From positions 1 through 64,000 of the forward strand of contig WSYH01002437.1 of assembly GCA_036426205.1 (NCBI GenBank): a DNA stretch of 64,000 nucleotides, written 5' to 3'. Below, one piece after another: positions 59,801-64,000 of the stretch. Source of the stretch: Ascaphus truei. Taxonomy: Eukaryota; Chordata; Amphibia; Anura; Ascaphidae. The translations under genes and the position numbers were made by a program. The notes beneath the pieces are model-generated. The model searched no databases. It worked only from the letters and a program-made list of their open reading frames with translations, and was not told the DNA's origin. Position 1 is the first letter of the stretch. Every line of letters begins with the position of its first letter.

Positions 59801-61595
59801 CCAACTTCCATCTCACTCTCTTTCCCCTCTCGCCTCCTCAATCATCCAGTACTCTGAACTATCTTACCCCCCCCCATTCCTGTTGATCATCTACCGCGAA
59901 TGAATCTCACCGTACCGCGTTTCCGATGTCTCTTTATCCTGTTATTTCCTCCTCAATACTCTTAGTCCTCATACTAATCCTAAGACAGTTCCTCTCTCTT
60001 ATACGATACACATATTCCTTTATCCCCCCGTCCCCTTTCCTGTCGAATTCCTTCGCCCACTGCTCTCACCTTCACCGTATCTCTTTCAGTACTCTTTGTT
60101 TTCCATTACCTTCCCTTTATGTAGCTGTCCTGCGGTTCCCACCCCACGCCTTACTGCTATCTTTTGTTCTACTTCCTACTTTCTTCTTCCCCCAAACGCC
60201 CTCTTACTGTCCTACATCTCTATCCCTTCTACGCTTTCCCTACGCCCACCTGGCAATCCCCCGCCAGTGTTTATTTCTCCTTGATTCGTTTGCTTACGCC
60301 CTCCCATTCTACTTGATGTTTCCTTCTTCTACCTAGTGCTACTAAGTTATTTACGACTTCTTTCCCCTGATCCTTTTTCTCTTGTTCTCCTTGTCTTGAG
60401 TTCATCCCCTTACATACCTCCTTGTGTCCGCCTTGCACCCACTCTTTACTTCGCCACCCCTTTTTACGATTTTTTTACTCCCTCCAAACTCGCAAAGTTC
60501 CCCTTACCACTATTACTGCTCTTGCCTTACCTTTCTTTCCTGGTTTTCTACTTATTTCCTTCTTCCTCTCCTAGCCCTTTGCCCTTTTTCCATCTTTTCA
60601 GCCCACGTTTGTTCCTCTGTGTCTTCCTCGTTGTACCCTTCCGACACTCCCTCTGCCGTTCCTCCCTTTCACCCTTACCCTCCCCTTCCCGCTTCCGCCC
60701 TCATCCCTTCCCACCCCCCCCCATCCTAGCTTCTCACCTTTCGTTTTTTATTTTTCTTAGTCCTTACACTGTGACCCCCCCCCTTAGTGCCTACCTTCCT
60801 TTCCCATCCCGCGTCCTAACTATTCCCGTTGACCGCTCCCCCCCCCGGCTCCACTCCCACTCTCTTGCCTCCCTCGTTCTCCATAGACGCTCTCTCGCAC
60901 CTCCTCCGTGATCCCTTAGCCTCCTGCCTATCACTGCCTCTCCTCGTTCCCGCAATCGTTTCCCCATACTGCCACCTTTTCCACCATGCGTACTCCGCTT
61001 CTTCATCTGTCATCCTCCCCCTGCTCCTTCTTCACTTACTCCCCTCCTTTTCTCCCTTCCTCCCTCAACCTCTATTCTCCAACCCCTTCTTAGTTGCCCC
61101 ACTGTTGTCCCCGCGCTTACCTCGTCCTTCTCACCTCCCGCTTTTTGCGTTTCTCCTACCTTCTCCCTCCCACTGCCTTTACGTCCCCTCCTGTTTCGTC
61201 GTTTTCCTCCCCCGCTCTGGTTTCCCTATATTACCGCTTTTATCACCTTACGCCGTCTCTTCCCTACTTTTGGTCCTCTCTGTCTATCCCAGATCCCCCT
61301 GATTCCCTCTTATCGTTTCCGAAAACCCCTTGCTTTCCTCCCCCCGACCCGCCCCCCCCCCGACTATTCTCCCTCCATTCCCCCGCGCTCCACCCTCCCT
61401 TTCACCTTCTCATAATTCCCCCCCTGGTGTTCACTCTGGCCCCCCCCCCCCCCACCCCTTACTTGTTGTGCGTTTCCGCATCCCTACTCCCTGTCTGGCT
61501 TCCAGGACACAGCACTGCACTGTTGGGCCAGGGCACGGGAAGTAAGAAAGGCAGAGGAAAGAAGTAGGCGCACATCTCGAGCCTTCCCCCCTACT
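56891..61595. other. 4.7 kb aperiodic, G-poor pyrimidine-rich block
   Basis: Almost entirely C and T with few G, no periodicity, and no similarity elsewhere in the window except compositional likeness to 62,961-63,415. It starts and stops inside the satellite. Frames of up to 191 codons exist only because stop codons, which need A or G, are rare. Most likely low-quality base calls. Confidence 0.6.
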
Positions 61596-62960
61596 GTTTG
61601 TGTATAACCCGGTTATTACCCTCTGGGCATGGTGCGCTCCGTAGACGAACTGGGCGGGGCTCGGGGTTCGCGCTATGTCCTGCCGTTCCTCCTGTCCTGC
61701 TTCTTCGAGACACAGAGGACAAGCCAGTCTCCCACACTTATGCAGAGGTGGGTCAGCCCTGCAGATGGGTACTATCTCGCCCCAAACCCGGTCCTTACAC
61801 TTGTAACCACGTGACCTTCCTGGCGTGGGGATGGGTGTATTACCACGGTGTATAACTTCTCTGGGCGAGGTTTGGTCTAGTTTTGTTTTTTGGTATGTGC
61901 TATACCAGGTTATCTACCTCTTTGGAGCTGTAGGGTATAAAAAAAACCGGGATTTCTCTCTGGGCGCTGTATGGTTATACCGGTACTACTCTTCTGGTGT
62001 GTATGGTATACCGGTAGTACCTCTATGGGAGGGTATCGAGGTGTAGCAAAGGGAGGAAAGATCATTGGCCCGGCGGGTAATTGTGTTCCTTAATAAAGTG
62101 TTATTCAACGTCTGCGGAGTGTATGTGTACTACCGGTTATTTCACTATCTGGGCTGTATGTGTAATAAGGTATATTCCTTCTCTGGGCTGTATGTGTATA
62201 CGTATTACATCTCTGCGACGTGCTATGTGTATTATGGTATTACCTCTCTGGGCGCTGTAGGTGTATACCGGTATACATATCTGGCGCGCTGTATGTGTTA
62301 ACAAGAGTAGTTAAATTACTCTCGGCTGGGCATATGTGTTTTATACATATGGTCATATTAAAACCTCTATGGAGTGGGTTTAAATGCTGGATACCACGGT
62401 ACTTACCTCTAGGGCATGTGTGTATACGGTATTACCTCAATGGGCGTGTATTGTGTTCTATACCGGATTACCTCTCTGGGTGTGTATGTGTGTACCCGTA
62501 TTAACACTCTCTGGGGCGTGCATGTGTATACCCGTATTACCTCTATGGGGATTGTGATACGGTATTTACCTCTCTGGGGCGTGTATGGGTATACCGGTAT
62601 TACCTCTCGGGTGTGTAGGTGTTATACCGGTATTACTCTTGGGCGTGTATGTGATTCCGCTTATCCGCTCTGGGCGTGTATGTGTATATCGCGTATAACC
62701 TCTCTGGGCGTGTATGTGTAATACAGGTATTTACCTCTCTGGGCGTGCATTGTATACCAGGTATTACACTCTCTGGGGCATGTGTGTATACGGTATGACC
62801 TCTCTGGGGCGGGTATGTGTATACCGGTATTTACCTCCTTGGTTGTTGATTGTGTATACACGGTATTACCTCTCTGGGGCGTGATGGGTATACGACCTGG
62901 TATCTACCGCTCATGGGCGTGTATGTGTATACCGGTATTACATATCTGGGCGTGTATGTT
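61596..62960 (+). repeat. 33-bp satellite array C, second part, very noisy
   Basis: Recurrent gtgtat-gtgtatac and ggtattacctctctggg words, with a non-satellite patch at about 61,626-61,835. Confidence 0.85.
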
Positions 62961-63415
62961 GCCTTTTCTACCTCCGGCGGCGCTTGACCAACCTCTCCAA
63001 CACATCCACTTTCGTCCCCCTTCCTACCTTGGCTAAGCCTCCCCCCTCTTATACCAGCTCAGTTCTTCCACTCGTATGACCGTTTACTCGTCTCCTCTTT
63101 TTGTTTTTCTCTTTCCTTCTCCCGGCATCCCTCCTACTCCAGCTACCAGCGCCTCCCTCGACTTCGCTCCCCATCCAATGCCCTCTCCTTTTCCTTGTAT
63201 GCCATTCGCTCCTTTCCATCATCCCACCTTCTCTAGTGTCTGTCTGTCTTCTCGCTCAACCCTTACGCGCCTCCCTCCCTTAAGACGCGCGACCCCGATC
63301 CTCTCCATCTCCCTTCCCCGACCCCACTCGCCCGCCCCCCCCCGTTTTCCTTTCTTTCGCCGTTTTAGACCCACAAAAATAACCCCAGTTCTCTCCATCT
63401 CTTCCTTTGGCTTTT
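62961..63415. other. Second pyrimidine-rich block inside array C
   Basis: Same composition as 56,891-61,595 and the same abrupt borders with the satellite. Confidence 0.55.
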
Positions 63416-63663
63416 TTATACCGGATTTTCCTCTTGGGTGTATGTGTATACCGGTATTACCCTTCTGGCGTGTATGTGTATACCGGTATTACCTCATCGG
63501 GCGTGTATCGTGTAACCGGTATTACGCTCTGGGCGTGTATGTGTATACGGTATTACTATCTGAGCGTGTATGTGTATACCGGTATTTCCTCTCTTGGTGT
63601 GTATGTGTATACCGGTATTACCTCTCTGGGCGTGTATGTGTATACCGGTATTACCTCTCTGGA
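63416..63663 (+). repeat. 33-bp satellite array C, last part
   Basis: Becomes nearly perfect in the last ~100 bp before the right flank. Confidence 0.95.
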
Positions 63664-63779
63664 CATAGTGACCTGACCAGCTTGGGGGGCGCAGGATTTC
63701 CCCGAGCAGGGAGAGAGCAGGGCTGTGCTAGGGGGGTGGGCACCTTCCTGCATCCTGATTGGCTGCTGCTGGGTAATGA

Positions 63780-64000
63780 ATAGGGTGGCCAGACATCCCG
63801 GTTCAGCCAGAACAGTCCTGGTTTTAAGGCCTCTGTCCCGACTTTTTGGGCCACTATCCCGGTTTTCTATCGGTGCCGGACACGCATGCGTGACAGGCAC
63901 GCTCCAATCACGCATGCGCATAAGCGATCGGCAAGCTCTCATCACGCATGCACAGTTGATGCACGCCGTTCGCGTATGCGCAGTTGGTGTTCGCAACTGC
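63780..64000 (+). mobile_element. hAT-like element start with GCATGCG words (runs off the window)
   Basis: Begins tagggtggccagacatcccg, with 'cccggtt' and 'gtccc' words repeated. This is like a widespread vertebrate hAT terminus (ggtg-ccagatgtcccg). Then come GCATGCG-containing words at 63,882, 63,911, 63,944 and a degenerate one near 63,972, reminiscent of the cluster at 6.02-6.1 kb. Right end not in the window. Confidence 0.55.

Larger units (their letters stand above)
54064..63778 (+). mobile_element. Satellite-bearing DNA transposon, element C (opposite orientation)
   Basis: Left terminus 'ttaggtgtccagtattggac' to gtaataaatgagg (54,064-54,127). Right flank 63,664-63,778 contains 'gagcagggagagagcagggc' and ctgattggctgctgctgggtaatg. 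The right end is cut where a second element begins at ~63,780. Both flanks match elements A and B in reverse complement. Confidence 0.82.

Noticed and set aside
57056..61567. Many serine/proline/leucine-rich frames of 80-191 codons
   Set aside because: The block is nearly G-free, so stop codons are rare; the frames are compositional and the block is probably artefactual.
1..64000. tRNA, rRNA or snRNA genes
   Set aside because: I looked for A/B-box plus cloverleaf patterns and known rRNA words and saw none that I could support by eye; a covariance-model scan would settle it.

Overview
This is repeat-dominated DNA from a vertebrate nuclear genome, most likely an amphibian (probably an anuran). 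The reasons are the mixture of element types: a Penelope-like retroelement with a GIY-YIG domain, an L1-type LINE 3' end, L2/CR1-type LINE tails, many palindromic hAT-like and Tigger-like MITEs, long CA arrays and CpG-bearing MITEs. The species cannot be fixed from the sequence because there is no diagnostic host gene. I found no convincing host protein-coding gene, rRNA or tRNA, and nothing prokaryotic. Almost every open frame is a chance frame inside a repeat. The only frames with recognisable protein homology are the decayed L1 (6,290-7,318, +) and Penelope (7,540-9,071, -) remnants.

Layout. 1-11.5 kb is a mosaic of DNA transposons, foldbacks, a 27-bp minisatellite and the two retroelement fragments. 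At 11,585 there is a 3-base N gap flanked by the same ~58-bp sequence on both sides. From 11,683 to ~27,780 a ~16 kb block follows. It recurs in direct orientation at 30,032-~47,030, with the same nested insertions in the same order; outside the satellite array the block lengths agree to about 20 bp per 11.9 kb. The two copies differ mostly by scattered 1-2 bp indels, and copy 2 fits the internal repeat consensus better. I read this as two versions of one locus (allelic or unpolished contigs) rather than an old duplication. A 2.2 kb spacer (27.8-30.0 kb) separates them. After copy 2 come a 1.6 kb CA/GTGACA array, a CpG-rich and G-quadruplex-prone segment (48.6-49.4 kb), an L2-type LINE tail, more MITEs, and a third satellite-bearing element in the opposite orientation (54.06-63.78 kb).

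The most striking structure is a 33-bp satellite, each unit centred on the 10-bp dyad ATACCGGTAT. It lies inside a short DNA transposon whose two terminal flanks are conserved at three places (23.3-27.0, 41.6-46.3 and 54.06-63.78 kb). A fourth, array-free terminus lies at 51,031-51,100. The array edges are clean and show a 96-bp three-unit higher-order repeat, but array interiors are riddled with indels. Arrays B and C are broken by aperiodic, G-poor sequence (1.1 kb and 4.7 kb) that looks like low-quality base calls rather than biology.

Nothing here works together as a gene system. What the sequence supports is transposon biology: nested MITEs, foldbacks with arm-specific internal repeats, transposon-borne promoter-like motif clusters (CRE, NRF1-like, CCAAT, TATA-like), and satellite birth inside a transposon. 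The assembly artefacts need to be separated from these.
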